A stretch of DNA of 64,000 bases from Azorinus chamasolen (taxonomy: Eukaryota; Mollusca; Bivalvia; Cardiida; Solecurtidae). The position numbers were made by a program, and so were the translations under genes. The DNA lies in the NCBI GenBank assembly GCA_963576725.1, contig OY755237.1:53535674-53599673 (forward strand), written 5' to 3'. The notes beneath the pieces were generated by a model. That model saw only the letters and a program-made list of their open reading frames with translations. It made no database searches and was not told the origin of the DNA. Shown piece by piece: positions 20,590 to 30,502 of the stretch (position 1 is its first letter; every line of letters starts with the position of its first letter).

Positions 20590-20980
20590 CTGATCTGGGG
20601 GGGCATATTGTTTTTGCCCTCTCTGTTTGTCTGTTTGTTTGTTTGTCACCACCTTTAACATTGGTCATAACTTTTCAGTAAGTAGATAGAGACTTGATAT
20701 TTGGCTGCATATGTATCTCATAAAGCTGCACATTTTGAGGGGTGACATGTAAAGGTCAAGCTCATCCTTAAAGGTCAGAGGTCAAATATATAGGTCAAAT
20801 CACCAACTTTACCATTGGCCATAACATTTTAACAATTAGAGATAGAGGCTTGATATTTGGCATGTATGTGTATACATCTCATGAAGCTGCACATTTTGAG
20901 GGGTGACATGTCAAGGTCAAGGTCATCATTCAGGGTCAAGGGTTATATCCCAGAGCATAGTGTTTCACAAACACATCTTG
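20590..20980 (+). repeat. Helitron-like repeat nested in type A
   Basis: It starts about GGGGGGGCATATTGTTTTTGC followed by a (TTTG)n stretch, carries two units with GGGGTGACATGTCAAGGTC and CATTGGCCATAACATTTT, and ends with a hairpin GTGTTT-CAC-AAACAC (20960-20974), then ATCTTG and T. Confidence 0.6.
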
Positions 20981-21050
20981 TTATAATAGCACATGGACAC
21001 ACAGAATTTTGGCCGGGACAGAAACTGTAGAATCATATCTATATTATATC

Positions 21051-21242
21051 CAGAACTCCAGATAAGGTGCGTAAATTAAAATATTTTCAAGTATAACTTC
21101 TTTATTTCTCCACCAAACCCTATGTTGTGACCACTCTTTAGAATCGCCTCTTTGAGACAATTCTAAAGAGTGGTCACAACATAGGGTTTGGTGGAGAAAT
21201 GACAATTTTAGTATCTGAGTACGCACTGTTATCGTAGCTCTG
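21051..21242. mobile_element. Type C element nested in type A, 7-bp duplication
   Basis: CAGAACTCCAGATAAGG to TTATCGTAGCTCTG, flanked by TTATATC on both sides (21044-21050, 21243-21249). The inner arms contain GACCACTCTTTAGAATCGCC and its complement. The host rejoins as TATATTATATCAGAAGC, normal type A. Confidence 0.85.
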
Positions 21243-21537
21243 TTATATCAGAAGCAAACAGAGCAGACTCTGATGAGATCCTATAGGAGCTGTCTGATCT
21301 GAGTGTACTCTGTTTGCGAAGATATAGAAAGGCATATTTATGGAGTAAAGAGTTAAATTTGCTAGAGGATTTTGAATGACAAACGGTGCAGACATAGACG
21401 AGAGACTGTTCTCCTAGGAGCCCTCTGCTTTATACTTTTGACATAATTATGCTAGTGCACTGGCGTTTCCTACATTCAAATGATTAGTAATGGTCATCTG
21501 CAATAATTCTTTGAGGTAACTTTGTGTGCCATGTCTC

Positions 21538-21787
21538 TTAACCCTTTCCCTGTTCTGTGTTTATTTCCAATTTCAATTCCTACTCTATATTCATCGATAA
21601 AAAAGTTATAATGAAGTATATAAGGTGGAATATTGTACCCATTTTAGAAAGTAAAGAAACAGATCTTTCAAATTCCATTAGCAAAAAGAGCAGACCCTTA
21701 TCAGACATCTCCTATAGGAGCTGTCTGATCTGGGTCTACTCTGTTTGCAAATGTGTGAAAACACGTTTATATGAGGGAAAGGGTTAA
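21538..21787 (-). mobile_element. Type A3 MITE (TTAA), complete
   Basis: TTAACCCTTTCCCTGTTCTG at the left and ATGAGGGAAAGGGTTAA at the right. The palindrome GCAAAAAGAGCAGACCC to GGTCTACTCTGTTTGC has a CTCCTATAGGAG centre. The TTAA at 21784-21787 is shared with the next element. Confidence 0.85.
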
Positions 21788-22042
21788 TCCGTTACTCCAT
21801 AAATACGACTTTCTATATGTCTTTGCAAATGGAGTTGACCCAGATCAGACGGCTCCTGTTGGACCTGTCTGATCAGGGTCTGCTCTGTTTGCTAACAAAA
21901 TAATATAGATATGATTCTACAGTTTCTACTCTGTCCAACAATTCCCATGTCCATGTGACATTACTAAAATTAATCTCATTAATATTCATGATGTAATTAT
22001 TTAAAAAAAAAAGAAGGAATATTCATGGAGTTAAGTGTTAAA
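21784..22042 (+). mobile_element. Type A MITE, abutting the previous copy
   Basis: TTAATCCGTTACTCCATAAA, GCAAATGGAGTTGACCCAG, GGTCTGCTCTGTTTGC and ATTCATGGAGTTAAGTGTTAA. The terminal GGG has decayed. Sharing a single TTAA means one copy inserted into the target site of the other. Confidence 0.75.
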
Positions 22043-22123
22043 CAAAAAGTTTAGAGTGACAAATGATTTTGATGAGACCTGGGGCTACTGGACATCTCAT
22101 TTGCATACAATAGTTGTGTCAGT

Positions 22124-22351
22124 TTAACCCTTTCCTCCATAAATACGCCTTTCTACACCTATAAAAGTCACTTCTTGAAACCATTGTGATAAACAGAGCA
22201 TTTGCTCCTTAGGAGCAAATGCTCTATTTATCACAATGGTTTCAAAACTACACAAGTCTAACACTTTCTTTTTTTCTAGATAATGCTCCTTTTTGGTAGA
22301 TTTATTCATAGAGGCTGGATCTAAAAAATAGCCTATGAAGTAATGGGTTAA
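22124..22351 (-). mobile_element. Type B MITE (TTAA), complete
   Basis: TTAACCCTTTCCTCCATAAA to GAAGTAATGGGTTAA. The perfect inner palindrome is centred on TTGCTCCTTAGGAGCAA. The last TTAA (22348-22351) is shared with the next type A copy. Confidence 0.85.
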
Positions 22352-22597
22352 TTCTTTACTGCATGCAGACACCTTTTGGCACTTGTGCAACAGAGTAGAC
22401 CCAGACTCCTGTATGAGCCATCTGATCAGAGTATGTTCTGTTTGCTAATGCAATAATAGAGAATGGATTCTGCTGTTGCTGCCATTGCCAAATATTTATG
22501 GGTTTATGTATCATTATAAAAATTAAGCTTATTAATATTCATAAACACATACAGTATATATGAATCTTACATGAATATTCATGGAGTAAAGGGTTAA
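22348..22597 (+). mobile_element. Type A MITE, abutting type B
   Basis: TTAATTCTTTACTGCATGCAG, GCAACAGAGTAGACCCAG, GTATGTTCTGTTTGC and CATGAATATTCATGGAG then TAAAGGGTTAA. The palindrome has lost one arm's GATCAGA part. Confidence 0.75.
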
Positions 22598-22798
22598 AAA
22601 TAGCTGGAGTTTAAAGGTGGTTGCTATATGATGTTAGGCACTTATCGTTGACTAACAATTTCTGACAGCAGTGATAAATGATGAAGATAAATGCCATTGA
22701 CATACAACATAATATGGTTTTCACAAAGTCTTGTCATTGGCAGAGGAGTTTTGTTGAGATTCAGAGTAACATCTCACTACTGCAGCCTTACGAGTACC

Positions 22799-23884
22799 TT
22801 AACCCTTTCCTTCATATAAACGCATTTTCACGCATTTGCAAACAGAATAGGAATTGTCTGATCAGGGTCTGCTCTGTTTGTTTTAAAAATGGTATATTAA
22901 GATGTGAATTTTTTACTGAAGCAGAAACTGCAGAATCATATCTATATTATATTAATTAAGCAAACAGAGCAAATCCTGATCTGGCGACTCCTATAGGAGC
23001 CGTCTGATCAGGGTATACTTTGTTTGCTAAGGCTTAGAAAGGTGTATTTATGGAGGAAAGGGTTAAAACAATATAATCTAATTAATATTCAAATATTAAA
23101 GTTGCAAAATAAGAGTGGACCCAGATTAGTCCACTCCTGATCAGAATAGGAATTGTCTGATCAGGGTCTGCTCTGTTGGTTTTAAAAATGGCATATTAAG
23201 ATGTGAATTTTTTACTGAAGCAGAAACTGCAGAATCATATCTATATTATATTAATTAAGCAAACAGAGCAAATCCTGATCTGGCGACTCCTATAGGAGCC
23301 GTCTGATCAGGGTATACTTTGTTTGCTAAGGCTTAGAAAGGTGTATTTATGGAGGAAAGGGTTAAAACAATATAATCTAATTAATATTCAAATATTAAAG
23401 TTGCAAAATAAGAGTGGACCCAGATTAGTCCGCTCCTGATCAGAATAGGAATTGTCTGATCAGGGTCTGCTCTGTTTGTTTTAAAAATGGTATATTAAGA
23501 TGTGAATTTTTTACTGAAGCAGAAACTGCAGAATCATATCTATATTATATTAATTAAGCAAACAGAGCAAATCCTGATCTGGCGACTCCTATAGGAGCCG
23601 TCTGATCAGGGTATACTTTGTTTGCTAAGGCTTAGAAAGGTGTGTTTATGGAGGAAAGGGTTAAAACAATATAATCTAATTAATATTCAAATATTAAAGT
23701 TGCAAAATAAGAGTGGACCCAGATTAGTCTGCTCCTGATCAAGGTCTGCTCTGTTTGCTTATGAAATAGCTTAGATCTATTATGGCAAAAATTCTCTTGT
23801 TCATGATGTCATTATTAAAAATCGCTAATTGATATTCGTAGAGTCATCATTTCTGACATGAATATTCATGGAGTGAAGGGTTAA
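22799..23884 (+). mobile_element. Type A/A3 MITE region enlarged by tandem triplication
   Basis: TTAACCCTTTCCTTCATATA (22799) opens a type A3 left arm. The sequence then carries three 299-bp tandem units before a right arm ending ATTCATGGAGTGAAGGGTTAA (23884). Confidence 0.75.
22846..23743 (+). repeat. Three near-identical 299-bp tandem units
   Basis: AATAGGAATTGTCTGATCAGG starts at 22846, 23145 and 23444. Each unit is built from one MITE right half (GCAAACAGAGCAAATCCTG to TGGAGGAAAGGGTTAA) plus the left part of another (TAAGAGTGGACCCAGATTAG). Only single-base differences were noticed between copies, so the duplication is very recent or homogenised. Confidence 0.95.
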
Positions 23885-23916
23885 CTTATATCCTGCTTTA
23901 AGGTACCTCCTTCCTT

Positions 23917-24240
23917 TAATCCTTTACCTAATGAATATTCATTTAAGAAATAATGTATGAATATTAATTAAAATGAATATTGCAAATGGCATATGATAGA
24001 GCTCCAGATAAGATGCGTGAATAAATTACTTTCAAGTATAACTTCATTATTTCTCCACCAAACCCTATGTTGTGACCACTCTTTAGAATCGTCTCTTTGA
24101 GACGATTCTAAAGAGTGGTCACAACAAAGGGTTTGGTGGAGATATGACGATTTTTAGTATTTGTAGCTCTGCATATAAACACAGAAATGTTTGGCATAAT
24201 GGCAGAAACTGTAAAATTAGATCAAAAGTATGTGTCCCAT
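23917..24240 (+). mobile_element. Type A MITE interrupted by type C
   Basis: TTTAATCCTTTACCTAATG, ATTCATTTAAGAAATAATG and AATATTAATTAAAATG form the left arm. After the type C insert the sequence resumes with AACACAGAAATGTTTGGC and GGCAGAAACTGTAAAATTAG. The palindromic core and right end are lost. Confidence 0.65.
23998..24170. mobile_element. Type C element, 6-bp duplication
   Basis: AGAGCTCCAGATAAGATGCG to TATTTGTAGCTCT, flanked by GCATAT (23989-23994 and 24171-24176) with 3 bp of ambiguity on the left. The inner palindrome GACCACTCTTTAGAATCGTC and its complement are intact. Confidence 0.75.
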
Positions 24241-24256
24241 AAAGCATCCCATATGT

Positions 24257-24694
24257 AACCATTTACTCTATATACGCCTTTCTATGCCTATGCCTTTGCA
24301 AACAGAGTAGACCCAGATCAGAAGACTCCTATAGGATCTGTCTGATCAGGGTCCAGTGCTCTGTTAGCTTATAAAATAACTAGAGATCTAATTCTACAGT
24401 TGCTGCTGCATGAGCCAAAATGGCCTTTGTTCATATATGCTATTATACAAATAATCTTAACTGATATTCATGATGCAGAGCTACAGATAATGTTGTGTAC
24501 CCAAATACATTGTACTAAAATCGTCATTTCTCCACCAGTACCTATACTTTAGAATCGTCTCGAAAGTGGTCACAGTATAGGGTTTGTTGGAGAAAAAAAG
24601 GAGTTACTTTTGAAAATGTTTTAATTTACACATCTTATCTGGAGCTCTGATGATGTCATTTTTCTTACATGAATATGCATGGAGTAAAGGGGGT
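24257..24694 (+). mobile_element. Type A MITE interrupted by type C
   Basis: TAACCATTTACTCTATATACG, GCAAACAGAGTAGACCCAG, TCTGATCAGGGTCCAGTGC and ACTGATATTCATGATG, then the type C insert, then ATGATGTCATTTTTCTTAC and GCATGGAGTAAAGGG. Removal of the insert restores the usual ATTCATGATGTCATT. Confidence 0.75.
24476..24649. mobile_element. Type C element, 6-bp duplication
   Basis: CAGAGCTACAGATAATG to CTTATCTGGAGCTCTG, flanked by ATGATG (24470-24475 and 24650-24655). The central palindrome is shortened. Confidence 0.85.
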
Positions 24695-24739
24695 TTAAAC
24701 AAAGCAGTGGTAAATTCTTAATCCTGTTCTTATTTCAGT

Positions 24740-25540
24740 GAGAGTTCACCCCTTTTCCTTGTTGAATCATAAGAAATAATGACATCATGCATATTCATGG
24801 GCTGAATTTTCACACTGGTGTATTATGTACACAGGAGTTTTATGTATAGTAACAAGTAACAGTACTGTCAGATCTATAATAATTTTGTAAGCAAACAAAG
24901 CAGACCCTGAACAGACAGCACCTATGTAAGCACACAGAGCAGACCCTGAACAGACGCCACCCAGAATTACAAAGGAAATGGTTAAATAAAATTGACCTTT
25001 GAATATTGAAACAGAGGAAACTAAATACAGAGCACAATGGGAGCTGAAGTTACCGGTACAATGGGCTGCGGTCATGCTATTATTCATGCTACACTAATTA
25101 CTATAAGCATTGCGACAGACATACTTAGGCAAATAGTGCAGACCCAGATCAAGCTGCTCATGAAGGAGTTAAGTTTGATCTGGGTCTACATTACATGCTA
25201 CTTATTGTCAGTGTAATGAGAATGATGCCAATTTTATTAATTCAGCTTTACAAACCCATTGAGAGGAGAAATTGGGTGTCACAATACTTAGTATTAATTA
25301 AGGCATGGATGGGATTCGGTCATGCTATTATTCATGCTATTATTCATGCTATTATCTGCAGCCTTGGTGCAAATAGTATGCTTTATCTGTTGTAGCAGGC
25401 AACCGATAGCAATCAATATCATTGATAGTCCATTTTCACACATTTGCAAACAGAGTAGACCCAGATCAGATGAAAAATATCTAATTAATTATCATCATGT
25501 TATTATTTTTACGTGAATATTTATGGAGTACAGGGTAATT
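24740..25540. mobile_element. Cluster of degraded type A/A2 MITE pieces
   Basis: Recognised pieces: CATAAGAAATAATGACATC (24770), AAGCAAACAAAGCAGACCC (24889, with a second GCACACAGAGCAGACCC at 24928), TGCAGACCCAGATCAAGC to GATCTGGGTCTACATTAC (25137-25195), and GCAAACAGAGTAGACCCAG (25445) to TTTATGGAGTACAGGG (25530). A short GGTCATGCTATTATTCATGC repeat at about 25070 and 25319-25350 links two of them. Confidence 0.5.
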
Positions 25541-25862
25541 ATTATACAATGAAATCTTTAATCAAGCCCTCCTGTGGAACTCACAGCTGCTTCATTTTTA
25601 AGACCTTTTTAATCTTAAAGCATTGATTCAAATCCAACATGTGTCATCAGATCTGGTTCTAAGCTGTTTGTAATACAGGTACTTTTTCACATCTTTGCAA
25701 ACAGAGTAGACCCAGATCAAACAGGAGTTGTCTGGTCAGGGTTTGTTGTTTGCTTATGGAATAAGGTTGATCTGATTCTACACATTCTGCCACAGTGGAA
25801 AAATCCCTTATTAATAGTGTCTGGATCATACTGTCTGACATAAATATTCAACAGTGAAACGG
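25541..25862 (+). mobile_element. Type A MITE, degraded
   Basis: GCAAACAGAGTAGACCCAG (25697), GGAGTTGTCTGGTCAGGG and ATTCAACAGTGAAACGGTTAA are recognisable. The part before 25660 is not. Confidence 0.5.
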
Positions 25863-26085
25863 TTAACCCTTTCCCTCATATAAACGTGTTTTCACGCACC
25901 TGCAAAAAGAGTAGACCCAGATCAGGGTTTGCTCTGTTTGCTAATGGAATTTGTTAGATCTGTTTCTTTACTTTCTAAAATGGCTACAATGTTCTACCTT
26001 CCATATTTCATTATAACTATTTTGTCCATAAATATTCAGTAGGTATTGAAATTGTAATAAACATATAGGACAGGGAAAGGGTTAA
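25863..26085 (+). mobile_element. Type A3 MITE (TTAA), complete
   Basis: TTAACCCTTTCCCTCATATA to GGACAGGGAAAGGGTTAA. TTAA lies at 25863-25866 and 26082-26085. The palindrome is reduced: GCAAAAAGAGTAGACCCAG is followed almost at once by GGGTTTGCTCTGTTTGC. Confidence 0.8.
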
Positions 26086-26406
26086 AGCAGGTATAAGGCT
26101 AACTGGCATTTCTTTACACTTTTCAATTAAATGAGATAATTGAGAGCATTTATTTAAATCACTTGCATGATGCATGCTTGTTCATGCAGTATTCAGCCAT
26201 AACCCTTTTAGTGCCGGCCAGCTAGTCTCCCGGGACGAATCTTGGATCAGTTTTGCAAACAGTTTTGCTCCAAATGAGAAACTTAGTCATTTGGCGTCAT
26301 AAGGATCTAAACGGTGTGAAGCTGTGGTTATGTTTTCCAAATAAAATGGAAGAAACTAGAAACATTAATGACACATTTTGTAGATGAGACTGTGGCAGTG
26401 AAAGAG
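26086..26406. other. Stretch without recognised features
   Basis: It contains TTTGCAAACAGTTTTGCTCC and other A-like echoes near 26253, but no gene and no defined element. Confidence 0.35.
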
Positions 26407-26618
26407 TTAACCGTTTACTGGATATATAAATTCATGTGAGAATTAATAACACCATGAATATTTATTAGCAGAATTTGTATAATGACGATGAACACAGGAA
26501 TATTTTGTATTGATGGAAACTGTAGAGTCAGGTACATAGAATTTCATAAGCAAACAGAGCACCCGTTGATCAGACCACTCATGTTGGCACAAATGGTTGG
26601 CTAAGCCAAAAGGTTTAA
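26407..26618 (+). mobile_element. Type A MITE, right end degraded
   Basis: TTAACCGTTTACTGGATATA, ATTCATGTGAGAATTAATAAC, AACTGTAGAGTCAGGTAC and AAGCAAACAGAGCACCCG. The second palindrome arm is lost, replaced by AATGGTTGGCTAAGCC. Confidence 0.6.
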
Positions 26619-26826
26619 TCCTTTACTTTATAAACAAACAGAGTAGACCCAGATCATATAGGTTTGCTTTGTTTGCTTCCTGTATAATGAAAATATATTT
26701 CTGCAGTTTCTGTCTTGCCAAAATATGCTTTGTTCATTATCATATAATACCATTATAAAAAATAATCTAATTGATAATCATGATGACGTAATTTCTTGCA
26801 TGAATATTCATGGAGTAAAGGGTTAA
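26615..26826 (+). mobile_element. Type A MITE (TTAA), complete with short core
   Basis: TTAATCCTTTACTTTATAAAC to ATTCATGGAGTAAAGGGTTAA. The central palindrome is reduced to AACAGAGTAGACCCAGATC then GGTTTGCTTTGTTTGC. Confidence 0.75.
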
Positions 26827-26869
26827 ACAGAATTTTCATGTCAGAAATAGTATATCATGATTGGGTCTG

Positions 26870-27240
26870 GATTCCATGTTATTAAACACCTTTTGTATCC
26901 ATTGAATACAGGTCAATAAATTGCACTAGACTGCTATGCGGGATGACAGTTGTCAGGTAGGCGAGTTACCATGGGTTCGTCTGTGGATCGCCACCCTTGT
27001 ATCTATTGCTACCAAAGAATATTAAAAAAATGTCCATCCCGAAGCCAAAGGGATCAAAATGGCTGCCTTGTCGTTAACCTGCTGCACTCTGAGCAAATGT
27101 TGTCTGCTAATATTGTCGTCTGCTTCAATTCTTTAAGTTCGTTTTTTTTTCTGTTTCTTTTCAAAAGTTGTATCAAGAGTGTCAAACAGTAACTCATCTG
27201 GATTCAAACTGTTTGCTATCATAAAGCCTTGAGTAGAGTG
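26870..27240 (+). mobile_element. Type H repeat, degraded
   Basis: TTGTCTGCTAATATTGTCGTC near 27100 and ATCAAGAGTGTCAAACAG to TCTGGATTCAAACTGTTTGC (27171-27211) are type H. The 80-residue ORF across it is not supported as a gene. Confidence 0.45.
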
Positions 27241-27409
27241 TTGAAGGTTTAAATTTATTCACAGCTTCCAGATGAAAAATTATGACTTTATCTCTTGGGA
27301 AATAATTTTGTCTGGGTTGCTAATGGATATTTGTTTCATTACTACCCAATATGTGTTGTTGCGTGTGTCACTGGCCTTGTAGAAGGGTGATTTCGCTCAA
27401 CTCTGCCCG

Positions 27410-27612
27410 GAGTAAAAGATAAATGTGCATACTGAAGTACTAAAATAGTCATTTCTGCACCAAACCCAGTATGTTGTGACCACATTTTAAAATGATGGCA
27501 TCTCTTCAAGATGATTCTAAAGAGTGGTGTCACAAGACAGGGTTTGGAAAAGAAATTTATAAAGAAGTTATTTTTGAAAATGTTTTAATTTACACGTCTT
27601 ATCTGGACTTCT
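27410..27612. mobile_element. Type C element, diverged
   Basis: GGAGTAAAAGATAAATGTGC, ATAGTCATTTCTGCACC, AAGATGATTCTAAAGAGTGG and CACGTCTTATCTGGACTTCTG follow the type C order, with many substitutions and small insertions. Confidence 0.65.
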
Positions 27613-27639
27613 GTCTGAGGATTTAACTGTCTCCATCTT

Positions 27640-28035
27640 TTTGCATTAAAAGTAAATGTCATCTGCCTGCTAAAATTCTTATGGTTTCATTACTTTTTCT
27701 TCAAAAATATATTCAGAGTGTCGAAAACAGTTTGGATCCTAATGAGAGATGCAGAGTTCCTGATGAATGTTAACTTTTTCCGTGTTCTATGTTTATTTCA
27801 TATTTCAATACCTACTGAATATTCATGGAAAATAGTTGTAATGATACATGGAAGGTGGAACATTGTAGTCATTTTAGAAAGTAAAGAAACAGATCTTGCA
27901 AATGTTATTAGCAAACAGAGCAGACCCTGTATAGGAGCCGTCTGATCTGGGTCTACTCTGTTTGCAAATGCATGAAAACACGAAAGGGGAAAGGTTAATT
28001 GTTTATTCAGGTTATGACAGATTGGCCACTAGTGT
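27640..28035. mobile_element. Type H repeat interrupted by type A3
   Basis: AAATGTCATCTGCCTGC and CAGAGTGTCGAAAACAG, then TTTGGATCCTAATGAGAG, are type H. It is broken at 27770 by a TTAA-flanked A3 copy. Confidence 0.5.
27770..27998 (-). mobile_element. Type A3 MITE (TTAA)
   Basis: TTAACTTTTTCCGTGTTCTA to GAAAGGGGAAAGGTTAA. The core has one shortened arm (CAGACCCTGTATAGGAGC), then CGTCTGATCTGGGTCTACTC. Confidence 0.75.
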
Positions 28036-28042
28036 GCTAAGA

Positions 28043-28280
28043 GTGAACCCTTTCCCTATTGAATATTCATGTGAGAAAATAATGATATCATGAATATTTA
28101 TTAGCTAATTTTTTGTAATGGCATAATTTATGTACACATGAATATTTGGTATTAGTTAGATCTACTAAAAGTTCATAAGCAAACAGAGCAGACACTGATC
28201 GGATGGCTCCTATAGAAGTCGTCTGAGCTGGGTATACTCTGCAAGGCATGAAAAAGTGTTTGTATGAAGGAAAGGGTTAA
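28043..28280 (-). mobile_element. Type A MITE
   Basis: GAACCCTTTCCCTATTGAAT (left TTAA decayed to GTGAA) to GGAAAGGGTTAA at 28280. The core AAGCAAACAGAGCAGACAC to GGGTATACTCTGCAAGG is clear. Confidence 0.75.
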
Positions 28281-28292
28281 TACTGTAGAATG

Positions 28293-28561
28293 TTAACCTC
28301 TTTCCCTGTTCTATGTTTATTTCAAATTTTGATATATACCTGCTGAATAGTCATGGACAAAATAGTTAGGGTAACCTAACCCTAACGACATATGGAAGGT
28401 TGGGTATTGTAGCCATTTTATAAACTAAAGAACCAGATCTATCAAATTCTATTAGCAAACAGAGCAGGCCCTGATCAGACAGCTCCTATAAGAGTCGTCT
28501 GATCTGGGTCTACTCTGTTTGCTGATGGGTGAAAACACGTTTATTTGAGGGAAAGGGTTAA
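28293..28561 (-). mobile_element. Type A3 MITE (TTAA) with a telomere-like insertion
   Basis: TTAACCTCTTTCCCTGTTC to TTGAGGGAAAGGGTTAA, with a full core. At about 28367-28386 an extra GTTAGGGTAACCTAACCC block interrupts sequence that in sister copies reads AATAGTTATAATGA. The closing TTAA (28558-28561) is shared with the next element. Confidence 0.8.
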
Positions 28562-28765
28562 CCCCTTTCTCCATAATTACACAGAGAAGACCCAGATCAG
28601 ACCGCTCCTATAGGAGTCGGCCCTGTTTGCTCATGATATAATATAGATTTGATTCATGGTCATGGTCAAGAAATACTTTGTCCATGTGATATAACTATTA
28701 ATCTGATTAATATTCATGATGTCAATATGTCATTCATGAGTATACATGGGATGAAGGTTGAATGT
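28558..28765 (+). mobile_element. Type A MITE
   Basis: TTAACCCCTTTCTCCATAAT, GAAGACCCAGATCAGACC and CTCCTATAGGAG, then a shortened second arm GGCCCTGTTTGC, TAATCTGATTAATATTCATG and ATACATGGGATGAAGGTTGAA as a decayed right end. Confidence 0.7.
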
Positions 28766-28779
28766 AAGACAAAAGTCTT

Positions 28780-28980
28780 ACAAATGACATTATGAATATG
28801 AATTGGTTAATTTCAGCAGAATATTTTTTTTTGCCATTGCCATAGGTATAGAATCAGAACTAAAGGATTCCTTAAGCAAACAGAGTAGACCCTGATTAGA
28901 CTGCAGGAGCCATCTCATCTGGGTATACATACACTGTCTGCAAAGGCATCAAAAGGCGTCTTTATCTGGTAAAGGGTTAA
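28780..28980 (-). mobile_element. Type A MITE
   Basis: TTACAAATGACATTATGAAT, AAGCAAACAGAGTAGACCC, GGAGCCATCTCATCTGGG and TCTGGTAAAGGGTTAA, with TTAA at 28977-28980. The left terminus has decayed. Confidence 0.65.
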
Positions 28981-29240
28981 ATCAGTTCAGTTTAATATTG
29001 CTCCTCGACCTAGCCGGGGAAATTAATTAGTCCCAACAGGAAAAACCTGCAGTAATTTATCCAAGATATTGAGCAGTTAAGAACCAATTTTTTTTCCGGA
29101 ATAATATTCAGTTTACTTTATTAGGCACTACTGTCTCCTGTTTTGCTAATCAGGCAGTTTTTTATTGCTTTTTGTTTCGTCATCGAGGATAAATGTGAGG
29201 GGTTGCGAGGAGAGAATTCTAAATTCTTATCTGTAATTCA
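28981..29240. other. Stretch without recognised features
   Basis: AT-rich sequence with no ORF or repeat I can name. Confidence 0.35.
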
Positions 29241-29587
29241 GGTCGCTATTCAAAGTGTTTTGGGCAAGGAAACAAGTAATTGCTTAGTATTAGTTGAACA
29301 CTTATCCTCATGATTGCGATCTAAATGATTTTGCAATCAGCTCGGATCCAGATCAGATGCGGAGTAACTTGGTTTCTAAATCAGGATCCAAACTGTTTGA
29401 AGCTTCATCATTATTTCCTGAAGGCACGAACAAATGAAATTGCCCCAGATCAGACTTCATTCTCATGTTAACAAAAAATGATGTTAGCTGAAAATTTCAT
29501 TGCAGTCATTTTTAATAGTTATCCAGTTGTCTGAAACTTTGTTAAACTATTTGACGAGTGGCAAACATCTTGGATCCTGATGAGAGG
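29241..29587 (+). mobile_element. Type H repeat(s), degraded
   Basis: TTTGCAATCAGCTCGGATCC with GAGTAACTTGGTTTC and GGATCCAAACTGTTTGAAG (29331-29402) is the inner part of type H. GTGGCAAACATCTTGGATCC (29559) starts another. Confidence 0.5.
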
Positions 29588-29779
29588 CAGAGCTCCAGAT
29601 AAGATGCGTACATTTTCAAGAATTATAACTCCTTTATTTCTCCACTAAACTCTATACTGTCACCACTCTTTAGAATCGTCTCTTCGAGACGATTCTAAAG
29701 AGTGGTCACAGTGTAGGGTTTTGTGGAGAAATGACGATTTTAGCATTTGGTTACGCATGCATCGTTATCTGTAGTTCTC
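29588..29779. mobile_element. Type C element, complete
   Basis: CAGAGCTCCAGATAAGATGCG to CGTTATCTGTAGTTCTC. Long inner arms TCACCACTCTTTAGAATCGTC and complement meet at CTTCGAG. No clear target duplication was found for this copy. Confidence 0.8.
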
Positions 29780-29930
29780 ACCAGGAGAGGCCTAGCAAAT
29801 ATGAGTAAAGACGCATTTAGCATGGGAAGGGTTAAACGGACATCGATATATAGTGCCAAAATAAGGTGTAGGATAATGTTGTTACTGAAGTAATTTCTGT
29901 AGGGGATCTGTTGCCATGACAAGTGATTCA

Positions 29931-30195
29931 TTAACCCTTCACCTTATATAAACACCTTTTCAAGCTTTTGCAAACAGGAGCAGACCCAGATAAGACAGCT
30001 CCTTTAGGAGAAACTGATCAGGGTCTGCTCTGTTTGCTTATGAAATTTCATAGATGTGATTCAACAGTGTCTGCTAAGGTAAAAACGTCCTGTGTTCATG
30101 AACCATTGTTCATCCTTGTTCATGAACCATTATCAAAAATCAGCTAATACATAATTATGCTGTCATTATTTCTTACGTGAATATTGAACAGGGCC
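29931..30195 (+). mobile_element. Type A3 MITE
   Basis: TTAACCCTTCACCTTATATA, GCAAACAGGAGCAGACCCAG, GGTCTGCTCTGTTTGC and ATATTGAACAGGG. The closing TTAA is lost, and CATCCTTGTTCATGAACC is duplicated near 30095-30130. Confidence 0.65.
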
Positions 30196-30279
30196 TTTGC
30201 GTTGCTTGGAATGTTGATCATAATTAGGTTGTAACCAAACTACTGCAACACTTCTCCAACCCTATATCTGATGAATACT

Positions 30280-30440
30280 CATGTTAGAGCTCAGACGCGT
30301 CCTTTTGACACAATTGCAAACAGAGTAGACCCAGTTCAGACAACTCTTATAGGAGCTGTCTAATCAAGGTCTGCTCTGTTTGTTTATGGAATTATATAGA
30401 TCTGTTTCTTTAGTTTCTGCTAATGCCATACATGTATATA
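30280..30440 (+). mobile_element. Type A3 MITE, left portion broken by a LINE
   Basis: GCAAACAGAGTAGACCCAG, GGAGCTGTCTAATCAAGG, CTGCTCTGTTTGTTTATGG and TAGTTTCTGCTAATGCC follow type A3 order. The expected continuation (CATTATAACTATTTTGTCC) is absent because the retrotransposon starts at about 30441. I did not find the missing right half after the LINE. Confidence 0.6.
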
Positions 30441-30502
30441 AGCTGATGAAGACATTTTAGAGTTCGTTGAAAATTATCTGAATGGAGAAGTAGGAATTAT
30501 GT

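Larger units (their letters stand above)
20522..21356 (+). mobile_element. Type A MITE interrupted by two other elements
   Basis: The left arm TTAACCCTTTACTTCATGAA (20522) and GAATATTAATTTTATTTAG are followed by a Helitron-like insert (20590-20980). Type A resumes with AATAGCACATGGACACACAG and ACTGTAGAATCATATC, is broken by a type C insert (21051-21242), and resumes again with TCAGAAGCAAACAGAGCAG, CTCTGTTTGCGAAG and GGAGTAAAGAGTTAA. TTAA is at 20522-20525 and 21353-21356. Confidence 0.8.
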
